NCBI GenBank assembly: GCA_002205965.3
Contig: NADL03000691.1
Coordinates: 186,001-250,000, forward strand
From: Kappaphycus alvarezii
Lineage: Eukaryota > Rhodophyta > Florideophyceae > Gigartinales > Solieriaceae
Reading direction: 5' to 3'
Length of the DNA stretch: 64,000 nucleotides
Shown here in pieces: positions 30,986-42,354 of this stretch (position 1 is the stretch's first letter; every line of letters starts with the position of its first letter). The position numbers and the translations under genes are program-made. The notes below the pieces were generated by a model. The model saw only the letters and a list, made by a program, of their open reading frames with translations. It ran no database searches and was not told where the DNA came from.

Positions 30986-31927
30986 TTAGTTCAGCATCCT
31001 TTCGATCTTGGCGCGCTCAACATCGCGGGCCTTCATCCCTGCCCGGTACGGCTGTTGATGAACCGGCTGGGCATCGGGAATGAGGTTGATCCGATGGGTC
31101 GTCGCCTTGATTTGTCCCAAATGGTCGGACCACATGTCTAGGAACTCCTTCAACATGTTGAGGACCTGTTGCCGTGAATGCGGATCATCAACCCCAATAT
31201 GGACCGTATCTTTCCAGTCTTGTTCCTCGTCCTTGTCAGGGGCGACCTTTTTCTCGGGCTGAATAGCGAAGATGGCTTGCGGAGCCGGTAAGGCGTGACC
31301 CAATACTTGTTTCTTTTTAACCTTGACCGGCTTGTGGCTGAAGTTCGAGACCACCACAGGGAAGGGCACCAGCGGGTGAGCATCCCTGACACCGTTCGCC
31401 ATTAAGGTTAAATTCTGCATCGCCGTTCGGGGAGTGTTCTGGATCAGGCTTAGTCCCGCTGCGTCCGATTGGACAACTACAACCATCTTCGAGAAAGCAG
31501 GGAAAACCGCTGGCTTGGCGACGCGAACCTTAGTGGATGTTGTCGCTTCCGTTAGGTTGATCGACTTGCTTCCAAAGCTTTCCGATAAGATAGCTACCGA
31601 CGGAAAATCATACAGGACGACATTTCTCCTTGCGGGTATAATCTTCTTCACAAACCTGTCGATGAAACACGTCCCTAGGATGCAACTCGTTGCCAGGTTG
31701 TTAACCACGAGAAACTGCACTTCCGCCAACAGGTTACCCATTCCAACATGGAGGGGGATTACTCCAATCGGTCGAATCGGGTTATTGGATGCTTCCAGCA
31801 ACCGGGAGCGGACCTCATATGACGAGGCAAACTTTTTCCAGTTGGTCGGCAAATGTTTAACATGAATGATATTCGGTCCCGCTCCGGTATCTAGCACGCC
31901 CTTAACCAAGAACACTTGTGATGACAT
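30986..31927 (-). pseudogene. Chromovirus aspartic protease and RT N-terminus
   Basis: The frame begins MSSQVFLVKGVLDTGAGPNI; DTGA is the retropepsin active site at residues 13-16. It continues through ILGTCFIDRF, the second conserved region, into the pre-RT spacer (VLNMLKEFLDMWSDHLGQIK) and the start of RT (HQQPYRAGMKARDVERAKIE). A TAA after KIERMLN splits it from the RT core. Confidence 0.9.
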
Positions 31928-32083
31928 AACCCATAGGAAAGAGAGACCTTGTAATGGCTCTTCTTTAAGAAGAATAATGTGTTTTCATCAGTATCCTCCC
32001 CCCCTCCTGGGCTACGTCAACTTCTGGTTCTTGAGCCGATGGGTAAGGGGTGCGCTCATAACCGGAGGAAGTAGGCGACTTTT

Positions 32084-34125
32084 CTACTCCTCCTTTTCGT
32101 TTTCCTTCTGGAGGATTTGAACCTTCGGGGCTTCCTGGTTACTTCCCGCGGGGTTCAACGGCCGGCCACCCGAACGTGGCATAGTCTGCCTTTCTCCAGA
32201 GGGGTGATGGTGGTCCGCTGCAACCTTGGAGAGGTTTGGCCGACGTTCCTCTAGGATGCGATTAATAATGGATGGGTCAACCATCTGGGAATCCCCTGCG
32301 AAGTGGTTGGGGCTTGCACATATCCAACAAAGGAGGTTCGCGACGGACATTTCCGACGAAGAAGCCGCAGAAGATGGCGGTGAAACTAAAAAGGCACTGT
32401 CCGCTGCCGCGTGGACATGTAAGATCCCTTCAGTGCCTTCACCCGCGTGGTTGGTAAACGTTGTATCCGACGAGGTGTTTTCTTCCTCTTTAACCAAGTG
32501 CACCTTTGGAAATGGTTTGGCTTTCTTTCCCATCGGATACTCAATCTCCCTTGCAGGCTTGGCCTTGTTCCTCTCGTCATCCCCTTTGGCCATCGCGTAC
32601 TGCTTTATATTCGAGAAGGTTAGGTGCTTGTTCATCGAGAGATGGTTCCTTGTGGATGCTTGGATGCTCCGGTGCAAACCATCAACAAAAATGGACTTCA
32701 GCCTTCTCTCGGAAAATACAGAACCGAAACGGCGTGTTTTAGCTCGTATCATCTACGCAAAGGTTTCCTCCGTCATGGTTGGGGCTTGTTTCATCCCCGT
32801 TACCTCTGTATATGCGCGGGCGATAACCTCATCGGATGTGTACGTCTTAAGCAGGTAGTTAACCGCTTTGGGGTACGTACTGACTAGGTCATCCGCGTCT
32901 TCTTCTTCCATAATCATGCCCCGTCTGGTTTGCAACCTTGACTGGAGATTCTCCTTTGCGGTACCGTTCATAAAATAATGAAACAACCACAGGGCTAAAC
33001 CTTCCGAGACGCCATTGTGGTCACAGGCGTTCCAAAATTCCGTCAGGAACCCCAACAACATTATGGGATCAAGCCCTGTGAACCAGCCCTCTGGCGTCTG
33101 AACAGCTAATCTTTTGGCTATCGACGATATCTTCTTTGCCTTGCTCTCGTAGTAGACCTTTGCACGGGTTTCCAACCTGTAGGAGCGGTAGTCTACCACA
33201 CGGGTAAACAGGTCATTCAAAAGCTCAACCCGATCGATGTGCTTCCTTGCACGGTTGAAACGGCGACGACGCCTATTCTCTTTGGAACTCGACCCTTCCG
33301 ATTCGTTCGAGCTTTCCTCTGAGGATGAAGACGAAGACCGACGTCTAACCTATCGGTTTTTCTTATCCTTTTTCCGCCTGGACTTCCTGTCCTTACGGTT
33401 CACACTTCCTCGTCGACGACCATCGCTGTGGCTGTCATCTCCTGATGTCGAGTCTGACGCGTCCCCGTCTCTTTCTGGTTCTCCGCCAACCTCTCCGGAG
33501 GGTTTCCTACTTGTTGTTTCTGGCAGAATTATCCCTTGGGCCCGGGAACATCCGCACGGGGCGACTGTAGATCTTCCACCTTAAGTGGCTTGGGAATGTT
33601 GAGGGCATCCAGAAGTTCTGTTAGAAGGGTTGTTGTAACCATCTGAGATACCAAAGGGCGAGTGATTTCCTCAATTGGATTAGACTCCGGGGACCGCTTC
33701 CATTCATCCAACAGGCTCGATACGGCACCTTGAACCATCTCGGGGAGGGTCGCATCTCCTCCAGGAACTTTCCCACCAAGGGTTCACCGATAAAAGGATG
33801 CGCCACTCCAATTCGGCTTGCAGTAATTGTGTGAAGCGTGGATTCAATTCGGTGTTTAACCAATGCTGGCGATTGTCCGACAGGGGGATGGGTGCCACTT
33901 AGGGTACGGCTGGTGGGGGTGCTCCGGGGGTCTGAGACGGTGCACTTGAACCGGTCGGAGCTGGAGGGAGCCACTTGGGGTCCTCCTAGCTACCTTCTCT
34001 GGTTCGGATTGTGGCGGTACAACGGGGGCACCGGATCCACGGGTTGATCTGAACCTCCTTTCCGACATGAGGAAAATGGTGGAGATCCTTGATACAGGTT
34101 GATTTCTTGAAAACCTCTTGGACAC
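32084..34125 (-). pseudogene. Chromovirus gag
   Basis: Pieces in order from 34125 downward: a proline- and serine-rich N-terminus (34125-33621), an acidic helical piece (33738-33529), a basic Ser/Arg-rich stretch around 33500-33240, the capsid region (33220-32753, with GLDPIMLLGFLTEFWNACDH and MEEEDADDLVSTYPKAVNYL), and a C-terminal piece (32752-32084) with a zinc knuckle CWICASPNHFAGDSQ, whose last Cys is Ser. A TAG separates the last two, and there are frameshifts between the earlier pieces. Confidence 0.8.
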
Positions 34126-34182
34126 TTGATTCCTTCTAGTAGATCCGGCTCAACCGACGCACAGAATAACACAAAAAGATTC

Positions 34183-34200
34183 TTCTATGTAGGGAGACCA
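34183..34200 (-). other. Chromovirus primer binding site candidate
   Basis: In element orientation, three bases after the 5' LTR, the sequence TGGTCTCCCTACATAGAA starts with TGG, complementary to a tRNA 3' CCA end. The tRNA is not identified. Confidence 0.5.
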
Positions 34201-34203
34201 AGT

Positions 34204-34834
34204 TGTAGAATAAAAACCCTAGGGGATGGCTCGTCAGTAGCACATTTAGTATGGTAGAGCAAACAGGAACCTAAAGGGAACGAATAAACCAAAGGGATAA
34301 AAGTGGCCAAGGAAGCCAGGGATTCAAGGCGTTCAATGGGCTGGCGGTGAACCAGCTGGGGTAAAGTCATCCAGTTTGGTGCCGATGGCTTGGAGACGCG
34401 AACAATTTTGGGGCCTTAGGTTGCTTACCTTTTTACTTTCCCATTGAGAGTTGACAGAATTATATAACCTAAAGGATGTACCTCCAGCTAGCTACACTTT
34501 AAAGGCTCCCAACCAACCTTTTGGGGATAGATCACAAATCCAGAGGCGGGGATCAAGGTGAGCCGCGAGCTCACCTTCGCCAAACGACGATGGTGCGTAC
34601 CCAAGGTTTTCTTGTGACATCTCCATGAAGGTCCTTACTGTACTCCCGATCCTTACATTAATCTCCGACTGGACTCCAAAACCTATACATGTCATGCCCA
34701 CCTGGACGGCCAGCATTGCACGTCCTCATTTCCGCTGGATCATTACACCCGAACCCCTCAGCTTACAGAATCCTCAGGGCGGCGCCGCCATGTTACTCCC
34801 GCCTCCCTAACCTACGGGATATCGCAATACTACA
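34204..34834 (-). repeat. Chromovirus 5' LTR
   Basis: 631 bp, a direct repeat of 25279-25923. In element orientation it ends TTCTACA next to the primer binding site. Confidence 0.95.
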
Positions 34835-35087
34835 CTGCCCAAGCTGTACTATCTGAACCCGCATGTATCCTCGCCTGCCTTGACCCTTGGATGTAGTCAA
34901 ATGGTCACGGAGGCGCAGACCCGCTTTTGGTTTCTCCCTTCTTTCTCTCCAAAATCCGTTCATATTCCCCCGCTAGAAGTGTCAGACGACGAAGTAAACT
35001 TCTATATCACTCCCCCTCGCGAGGTTATTGTTACCGATGCGTGTCGTTGAGTAGAACTGATCCCAACCGAGGGAATTTGTCAAGGAT

Positions 35088-35468
35088 TCAGCTGGCTACC
35101 TGTTTAACAGCTTCCTTGATTGGGGAGAATGCATGTGGGTGCCACCCCCCGATAGTGGAGAGATGAACCGAGGAAATACTGTTTCCACACGGTAGCTGAG
35201 CTATGAACCCCTGGCATTTCCGTCGCATGTGAGCTTGGGCTCCCTTCAAGCTCATGATAGGGTTAACGGTTTTCAATCTGAGGCGAGAAGGTGCTATTAC
35301 GTCCCCAAAAGCAATTCCAAAGTAATAAGTGCCGCTGGCTGGGCACGCTGCCATGATGTTTGTCCATGTCTTTATTTCTCCGGGTGATGGGAGCTCGATG
35401 AACATTTTGAGAATTAGGGGATATATTTTCTGTGAGAGCTCGGTAGGCTGAAACCCAGGGTTATTCAA
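35088..35468 (-). pseudogene. LINE endonuclease C-terminal fragment
   Basis: The frame contains NPIMSLKGAQAHMRRKCQGF then STIGGWHPHAFSPIKEAV, matching the segment after the nuclease core of LINE-B (NPMSSLNAARNAKQRRYQSF, STLGGWHPDACAVL). It is more diverged than the other LINE-B relics and may represent a sister family. The 5' part of the frame is not recognisable. Confidence 0.6.
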
Positions 35469-35469
35469 G

Positions 35470-35880
35470 AGGAAGTTGATAGGGGTAGATCATTGGTGGA
35501 AGAGATACTCAGAACCAATTACCCCAGAAATGTGGTGTTGAAAAAGACAAAAGTGCTACTGTGGTATAGTTAAGCTAATAGGAAGAGGTAAATAAGGATG
35601 ATAGTTGAGAAGGCTATAAGCGAGTATAGAAGAGGCAGGGTCTTCCACCTTTGCTCGGTGGGCAGCGTAAAAGGAACGGCTCTTCGGTTTGAAGTTGACT
35701 CTCAACTTCCTAACTTCTTGTGACCTGACTTAAAATTGTCTGCAAACTTGCTTGACCCTTCCAAGAGGAAGCAGTTAGCTCAGCTAATACATAATTTTCG
35801 GCTATCCATAAACTCTCAAACAAAAAAACTTACTAATCACCATAAAATGCATTAAAGGGAATCTTGTGGGAGAGAGAGAC
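35470..35880 (-). repeat. F1 family, copy f: downstream module only
   Basis: Read on the minus strand it has the ATGCATTTTATGG block, the hairpin (35691-35709) and the following GTAATTGGTTCTGAGTATC block, as in copies b, c and e. No coding part is detected to its right. Confidence 0.65.
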
Positions 35881-36620
35881 TAGTAAAAGATATTTCTTTA
35901 AGACAAATATTTAGGTGTCATACCTACATCTGTCACCATTGAAAGTAATCCAGAAATAGCACTTGCATTTTTTGAAAAATGAAGTTGTCGGTTTCGTGCT
36001 TATTTTCTGTCTTCGAGTTCGCATTTTATTACTCCTATTTCATCCGAATTCGTAAATAGGTAAAATTTCTTTTCAAGTATTTTGCTCCTGTCGTTTCTTG
36101 GTTTTTAATGTTATTTATATTTTCAAGTGTCTGAGAATTGAGCGAAGGGTAATTTCTTTACTCTCCGTATCTTGTACGCAGTCTATTTAGTATAAAGCGT
36201 ACATTTTTATCTGAAAGTGTGTCTAATCGTATTCTGAAGCATATTTTGTCGTTAGTCACAGACGGAAGAAAAAAATTCAAGATAGTTTTCGACTCAAGAA
36301 AACTCTGAGGGGGTAATTATGGTTGGTTTATCGCGGCTGGTGCGGAGTTTGGAGTCCTATGACAGTGGCCTTTTCAGAATTTCCTTGCGTATGCTATCTT
36401 GTTTTGCAGATAGGAAGTATATATCATTGGACTACTCGGCAAAATTTAACAGGTAGTGCTGTGTGCTGATGGATGAGGGCCGTAGAAAGGTTCTTTTCTT
36501 ACCTGATATTTTGCAAACTGAAAGGAATTGCTTCTTGACTTACCATCGTTACAGTGTAACAGAAGTTGATTGCTTTGGTAGTTTGACAAGAAACTACATC
36601 TGTCTCAAATATGAAGACTA
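35880..36620. other. AT-rich intergenic, no gene seen
   Basis: No supported feature. Confidence 0.45.
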
Positions 36621-36624
36621 AATA

Positions 36625-36670
36625 CATTGAGTTTATCAGTGAGCTATAAACTTCACTGATAAACTCAATG
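36625..36670. other. Perfect 18-bp hairpin with 10-base loop
   Basis: CATTGAGTTTATCAGTGA (36625-36642) and TCACTGATAAACTCAATG (36653-36670) are exact inverted repeats. Possible roles are a structured RNA, a foldback element end, or a small-RNA precursor; sequence alone does not decide. Confidence 0.85.
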
Positions 36671-36699
36671 CATATTGCGGTAGCTTGGACCAGCGACAA

Positions 36700-37130
36700 G
36701 TTTCTCGCCACGAGTTTCTGTCAAAAATCATGTCATCCCACGAGTTTATAAAGATGTGAGACAAGTCTCACTGTTCCTATTTTAGCATATCTACTGATTA
36801 TTACCTTGAATTGAACCTGTTACTTGAAGGTTGCGCAGTAACTGTGCGCATCTTCTGCGAGGACATATATATTGCATCAATTTTAATAGAGCTTCCACTT
36901 AAAACTTGTACAACAACGCAATTCTAGATGGCCACTTGCTCTCAAGTGCAGAAGCCATAAACTTACATCCTTAGTATAAAAGTTAAATACAGAATGTCAT
37001 GATAGTGGCCACTGAATTCAGCGACATGAATGAAACAAGTATAAATGGGGAGTTAATTTACTGTGGTAGATATGTAGGTTGGTATCCAGTAAATTTGAAC
37101 CAGACCGTAGATATCGTATCATTGTCAAGC
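36700..37130 (+). repeat. Duplicate of the 0.6-1.6 kb region (empty site for the 530-bp element)
   Basis: It matches 690-923 and then 1458-1560 with no trace of the 530-bp element between, and ends with a single copy of the 63-bp repeat terminus (37036-37125). Confidence 0.75.
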
Positions 37131-38580
37131 CAATTGTGAAACCGTACAATGCGTCGAAAACTGTGGATGGCACTCCAATCTACCAGAAGGTGGAAGGGAG
37201 GCCAAAAAAGTTGAAGTGTTTTTGAGTTTGCAGGATTTGTGAGACTCCATCACACCAGTATATTACAGCGAATATCCAAGTTCATGCATTTTCATATGGG
37301 GAAAAGGAGAGGTTCATTAACTGTAAGAGGTATGCTGGCTGAGAGCTATTCCAGTTCTATGACAATGCAGGGCTTTTCAGAAAGTGTTTGCTCAAAGCTA
37401 GTGCACTGTAAACGCTTACCATTGTTACAGGTGTGCGGTAAACTGCACATGTAATCCACAGCAAGAAGGTACTAAACCAGAGATTCATTCTGATAACATA
37501 GTTCCAGACGTCTATATGGAATCTGCACTGTAGATGAGTCTATATCCTTACGAGCATGAACTCTTAAAGCAAATTAGTCGTCACTGGCCAATGAATATGG
37601 GTCATACAATGAATAGCACTGTGAGCAGTAAGGACAACTAAATAATGCATCCACTTTGCCGGCATTTCAAAGCAGCGTTGTTTAGGACAGCGTAGAAAAT
37701 TTAGGTAACGCATTAAGCCTTACAAAGTCAAAGTACACCAATAACTATTCTAAGGATATATCTTCCAAGAGTAAAACACTCAAACCTCTCCCCCCTTTTC
37801 TAAGAAAATGCAAGGGCCGATTCAGTTCATCAAAAGTCATCCTGCACGAGCATAACATGGAGGCCTGGCTGGTTTGTAGTAGTCACCGCAGGCATATGCC
37901 AATGCTATTATTGTCTTCGACAATGGCGTTTCCGGGACAGGACAGAGAAGTTTCGTAAAGTCTATGGCACATTTTTGAAAAGACATGTATTCATAAATAG
38001 CTCGCTCTCCCATATACTGTAGGGTATACAGGAAAGAGCATCATACGGAAGGTAATGTCCGAACATTGCAAATTGCTGTACTTGCTACAACGACATTATA
38101 CAGTGTTCAGTGTAGGGAGTCAAGTCTGCTCCGCGACCCAAACCACTGAAAAATTCTGTCTAGGCAACTGAAAAATATAGAGAAACGGTTCTGTTGGCTT
38201 AGCCCGCTGACTGGCTGTCAAGGCGATCAAAAATTCATTGCTGTAGAAAGCAAACACAATCAACCTTGCGTTTAAAACCGTTGTACAGTACAGTAGAATG
38301 TCAAAATACATTAAATTGCTTCAAATTTCAAGACAGTTTTTGCTATAATATAGTGTACTCTGTGTTGTATTGAAAGGTAAAACAATCAGCTCGTACATTA
38401 CGCTTAGTGTAAGTTTTGTAAGTTTTTAATTGAAGGAACCGTACTTACGATGCATACTACGTTCAAGTATTGGACAGAATAGCGTAAAAGAGTTTCTAAA
38501 TTCCAAGTACTATTTGCAATGCAGGCCTTGAAACGGCTGTTTAGAGAAAATTAAGAGGTACTGTAGTAACTACAGGTCAC
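37130..38580. other. Intergenic with one LINE-B terminal motif
   Basis: No gene is supported. A plus-orientation LINE-B terminal motif (GGATATATCTTCCAAGAGTA, then AAACACTCAAACCTC) lies at 37750-37797. Confidence 0.55.
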
Positions 38581-38589
38581 GCGGTGTGT

Positions 38590-38790
38590 GCGAAGTCTTT
38601 ACACATTGCAGGTTTCCACCCGCCGCCTGCATCCGTAATTAATTTATGAATACCCTCCGCACGCCTCTGTGCGATTTTGTATTACCCATAAAGATTTACC
38701 ACCGCACACATTGTACAGTAGTGTACAATATCCCGGGCCAGATATTAAATCACCCCACGTGTCTCTCTATTTGCGACAAATGAACGTACA
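38590..38790 (+). repeat. Duplicate of the 120-270 region
   Basis: Shared blocks include CCACCCGCCGCCT and AGATTTACCACC at equivalent spacing. A TATAAAA at about 38883 follows but no ATG-initiated gene with support was found behind it. Confidence 0.55.
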
Positions 38791-39839
38791 GTTTTGTAAA
38801 CCATCGGATCGAAAATTGTGCAATGCACCACTACCTGACCTCTAGCTAGACGGGGCTCATTGTTTAGCCTCCTCCCGAAACCTTATAAAAATGTCTCTTT
38901 TCCCGCTATAATCTACTGTCTATCAGGTGTCACACCATGTTGTAACGCCGGGTACCCTGAGAGCACCATTTTATCTTGAAAGGTTGGACAAATTTACCTC
39001 TTTAATTGCTCATTCTATAAACTATAGTCGATCTGCCGTCCTGAATTCATCCATGTATGTTCTCTACTTCTCACTGGGTTCAATTCACAGATCCACTGAA
39101 TATTTACTGCGAGTCACTGTTTCTCCCCTGCCATATCATGGCACCTAAAATTGGAACATTTCTGAAAGATCCTTAGGGGTAAACGTTCTTACAATCTCCA
39201 ACTTCAGTGCGGCTTTTCTTCACCCGGAAACTAGATTTTATGTTTCATGGGACCACAAACAACGATTAACGATACGTATTGATATTGCTGGCAAAATTGG
39301 CATGATTATTTCTATACATTCTCCCAAAAAGGAGGCGTATGAAAGGATAGACTTCTTGCATGCTATGGAAAGCTCAGACCTTAGAGCTTTGTCAGAGTTT
39401 CCACAATTCATCAACACGGCAGGATACAAATGCATTCCATATCTCGCCACAGAACAATCAAAGAGACAGATCGTCTTTCAACTTTAAGACCGCATTTCAT
39501 CTTACAGTAAGAAAAGAACCTGTTGCAGTCTTGTATTGCCGTTTCCCGGGAGATTGATGGGTGTACAAACTGAATCTCAGTTTATATAAAATATTTCTCA
39601 ATCCATGCAGTATATTTGAATCTTAGAAAGAAATGTGGAGGAAGGATGGAAATCTTCTCGTCGTTGCTCGTGAGACTGCTCCTTCAATCCTGTTCGCTTC
39701 AATTTCTACGGTTTGACGAGATCTGGAGGACTTGCATAGCCGGCAGAAAACGCACAACATAACCAAACCAATCAACCCACGTCTGCGGAGAACTTTGTTT
39801 ACAACGGAAAGAGGAGCGTAAATTCGTACATGCCATTGG

Positions 39840-39846
39840 TATATAA
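39840..39846 (+). promoter_or_regulatory. TATA box of the cysteine-rich peptide gene
   Basis: TATATAA lies about 120 bp upstream of the ATG at 39967, leaving room for a 90-base pyrimidine- and CA-rich leader. The decayed paralogue has a TATA-like box at the same place. Confidence 0.65.
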
Positions 39847-39966
39847 ACTCAATTTTCCATCTGGTTCTCACCCCAGCCCATCGTTCGCTATCCACTCAAC
39901 ACCAGCTGACCTCGCCAACTCAACCAGAACCTATCTTTATTTTCACTCTCAACCCGAACAAACAAA

Positions 39967-40221
39967 ATGATCAAGTCTACCTTCATGTTCGCCATTTTCA
40001 TGGTGCTCTTCGCCACTATCGCCGCAGCTATCCAGGATGAAGATGTACTTGATATCGAAGACATGGACCACCAAATCACCCGCGGGCCCTGCGCTGGTCG
40101 TGGCCGGGCATCCATGTTGTGCCGTGATATGGCTACTGATGATCTCGATTGCCGTGTGGTTGGGTGCCAGCGTGGAACTCGCCGTGGATTCCGGTGCACT
40201 TGCCGTCCTATTACCATGTAG
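39967..40221 (+). CDS. Secreted cysteine-rich prepropeptide (defensin-like architecture)
   Basis: An intact 84-codon ATG-to-TAG frame. Residues 1-22 form a signal peptide (a Lys, then a hydrophobic core MFAIFMVLFATIAAA). Residues 24-36 are an acidic propiece with eight Asp or Glu, ending near TRG. Residues 40-84 are a basic mature part with nine Arg and six Cys at 42, 52, 62, 67, 77 and 79, spacing C-X9-C-X9-C-X4-C-X9-C-X-C. The closing C-X-C and the acidic propiece plus cationic Cys-rich mature peptide resemble antimicrobial or signalling peptides, but the spacing is not a standard CS-alpha-beta defensin. No intron is needed. A TATA box precedes it and a decayed paralogue lies at 11940-12200. 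A host-defence role is inferred from architecture only. Confidence 0.75.
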   Translation: MIKSTFMFAIFMVLFATIAAAIQDEDVLDIEDMDHQITRGPCAGRGRASMLCRDMATDDLDCRVVGCQRGTRRGFRCTCRPITM

Positions 40222-40721
40222 TTAATGTGCTCCTGATGGTACTGTTTTGCTGCTGTGAAAGTCTTGGCTTCAAGGGACCACTGATTGACAAAGTAAGATG
40301 CAAGGCCTAGTACTTTATCGTGTTTTTTGATGGACGATAAGGGAATACCATTGGGGCAATGAAATAGCACAGCATACTTTTCTGTTCTCTCCTTGTATTG
40401 CGGATAATCGTAATAAATTGAGGCCTCATGGGAGCCGCAGTAACTTCGTTCCCCTTTTTATATTTATCTGCTCGCGCATACAGAAAACTAACAACCTCGC
40501 TCGAAATCTGACGTATCTCGATTAGGGCTTTGATTGCAATTCATCGAAAAATATGAAATGGGCCCGTGAACTGAGTGCTATTAGAACAGAAAGGCATAAA
40601 TGAAAATTCAAGCCTTATTGAGAGGTCCAGAGACACTCAGAATGGTCCAAAGCCAAACAAAGCGAAAAAGTTCCACAGCTTTGAGGAAAAACGACTGAAA
40701 ATAAGTGGTTACTATTATCAA

Positions 40722-40800
40722 GCGGAAAGTTTTGCGTGTTTTACTCTTGAGAGATATGTTCGATCTATCCTAAAGTTTTCTAGACAACCGCAAACTGCCC
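40722..40800 (-). repeat. LINE-B 3'-terminal motif
   Basis: Tip, core (TTTTACTCTTGAGAGATATG) and inner part (AGTTTTCTAGACAACCGCAA) are all present. Confidence 0.75.
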
Positions 40801-40843
40801 AAAGTAAATTCCGGTACAGTGATATGGGGAACTGCGCTCCCTA

Positions 40844-40897
40844 AGGGGAAGGTTTGGGTGCTTTACTCTTGGAAGATATATCCGATCTACCCCAAGG
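40844..40897 (-). repeat. LINE-B 3'-terminal motif
   Basis: GGGGAAGGTTTGGGTGCTTT followed by ACTCTTGGAAGATATATCC is nearly consensus; it lies about 45 bp after the previous copy in the same orientation. Confidence 0.8.
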
Positions 40898-41136
40898 GTC
40901 CACTCTAAAGGTGAAAAAAATTGCGGGGAAGGATGTTTATCCGTAAGAATCCATAAGGAGTCCAAGGCGTGCAGCGCGAGCAAGGTCCGACCCGTGGTCA
41001 GGGCCGCGCCCGCGGAGGCCAATGTAGCATCCATCTTCACTTCCGTAGTATCTGCCTATTTCCCGAGTAGATAAGGTAGCTTATGTACTCTACGAATTCG
41101 CTAGTCCTACTAAGATCCCGTACAATTTTAATCAAA

Positions 41137-41236
41137 GGGAAGAAGTTTCGGTGTTTTACTTTCCGTTCCGTTTTAGTCTTTAAAAGTATATATTCGATCT
41201 GTCCTCAAGCTTTCCAGACAACCACAAACTCAAGCC
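41137..41236 (-). repeat. LINE-B 3'-terminal motif with internal insertion
   Basis: The tip GGGAAGAAGTTTCGGTGTTT is followed by about 20 unrelated bases, then TATATATTCGATCTGTCC and TTTCCAGACAACCACAAAC. Confidence 0.65.
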
Positions 41237-41381
41237 AGAGGCAACCAGGAGGGATATTTTCCGTATTGCAATTTGGTTGCATACGGGAGGGCATCTTTAC
41301 TTGGCATTTATAACCTTTCTCCGTCACGGAGAGAATGTTCCTCACAGACATTAAAGGTTAAACCTAGACTAGTCCAATAAA

Positions 41382-41418
41382 GTTGGAAAGTTCGGGTGTT
41401 TTACTCTTGGAAGATAGT
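41382..41418 (-). repeat. LINE-B 3'-terminal motif (tip only)
   Basis: GGAAAGTTCGGGTGTTTTAC then TCTTGGAAGATA; the likely inner part of a LINE-B end in the same orientation lies at 47965-48020, beyond the copia-2 insertion. Confidence 0.7.
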
Positions 41419-41528
41419 TACCTCCAACACAGCCTGCTTGTTGGTTGAGCTATCAGCTATTTTTCCAGTTGGTGGAAACGCTCCATTATTTGTATTCCAG
41501 ATGCTGCCACAAGGTGGAATGCAATTTC

Positions 41529-41945
41529 TGCTAGTGTGTGTACCCTGCTACTCAAAAGCTGTACTGGCTGTTACTGTAAGACTACAGCAGAGCTTACAGC
41601 CATGAACAGTCTTCAATTATGATTATCCTAGAATCTGAACGTTACATATATTTGAGCTGATCAGCATTGGATCAGCTCACATAGTTTAGGGTTAATCTGT
41701 CACCGTCATCTCTTGTCCTTCTGTAAAATTCCAGGAACAGCTCTAGAGCTTCGAGCAACCAGGCTCAAAGTCTATATAAGACCGACCCTCACTTCGTTCT
41801 CGGCCTCGGTGAAAGACAACCACCTTCTCTCCTCTCAACTCTCTCTTTGGTCATTCACTCTCTCTTTGCCCTCACTCCTCTTTTCTCTGTCTGTCTCCCT
41901 TCTCCCTTGTTCTCCCTCGCTCGAACTTCGACTCCTTTTCTGACA
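41529..41945 (+). repeat. copia-2 5' LTR
   Basis: Begins TGCTAGTG, ends TTCTGACA; TATATAA at 41773-41779 followed by a CT-rich presumptive transcription start region. Confidence 0.97.
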
Positions 41946-41959
41946 GTTCATGGGCCCAG
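41946..41959 (+). other. copia-2 primer binding site
   Basis: GTTCATGGGCCCAG directly abuts the LTR and matches the copia-type initiator tRNA-Met anticodon-arm complement in 12 of 14 bases. Confidence 0.75.
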
Positions 41960-42354
41960 GTCTACGAACTGCCAAATTGCTCTAATTCTTGATCTTTTGA
42001 CCTCTTGAGAAGCCTTTTTCGCATTCCGGAAAACCCAATCATCACTTCGAGAATGAGCGAGAGCAAACGAGCAGAGAGAACCCGTTCAGGCGTTATCGCT
42101 CGGAAGTTTTTAGAAGGGGTGCTACGCCAAAAAGTGGAGTATTTCGCTGTCTTGACTCGTTGAACTTAGCTTTCTGCACCGTCTTTTCGCACCTGTTATC
42201 GCTTGTCTTGTCGCCTGATTGCAGACTGTCGTCTCTACATTACCTACCTTCCTTTTGTCTTGTGGCCCGACATCGCCTCTCATCTCTTCACTACAAACGA
42301 TATAGCTCGGTGCCCCAGGGTTGTCTCACGGCCCGCATCTGTTTGCAACAGTAA

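Larger units (their letters stand above)
25279..34834 (-). mobile_element. Full-length Ty3/gypsy chromovirus (9.56 kb)
   Basis: LTRs at 25279-25923 and 34204-34834 bracket gag, protease, RT, RNase H, integrase and a chromodomain, all on the minus strand. The insertion is flanked by CTGCC on both sides (25274-25278 and 34835-34839), a perfect 5-bp target duplication. Between the chromodomain and the 3' LTR lies about 2.2 kb with coding only on the opposite strand. The LTRs are nearly identical over most of their length apart from one 14-bp indel region, so the insertion is fairly recent; pol nevertheless carries stops and frameshifts. Confidence 0.95.
39230..40400 (+). repeat. Duplicated segment carrying the intact peptide gene
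   Basis: Aligns with 11265-12400, including promoter and leader; this copy retains the open frame. Confidence 0.8.

Noticed and set aside
38927..39148. Plus-strand 73-codon frame behind a TATAAAA
   Set aside because: The frame starts at GTG. The nearby ATG at 38937 is in another phase and is followed directly by a stop.
41529..41950. LTR ends placed at GTTCA / ATTTCA instead of TGACA
   Set aside because: Ending both LTRs at TGACA gives equal 417-bp lengths and a perfect ATTTC target duplication; the longer choice gives neither.
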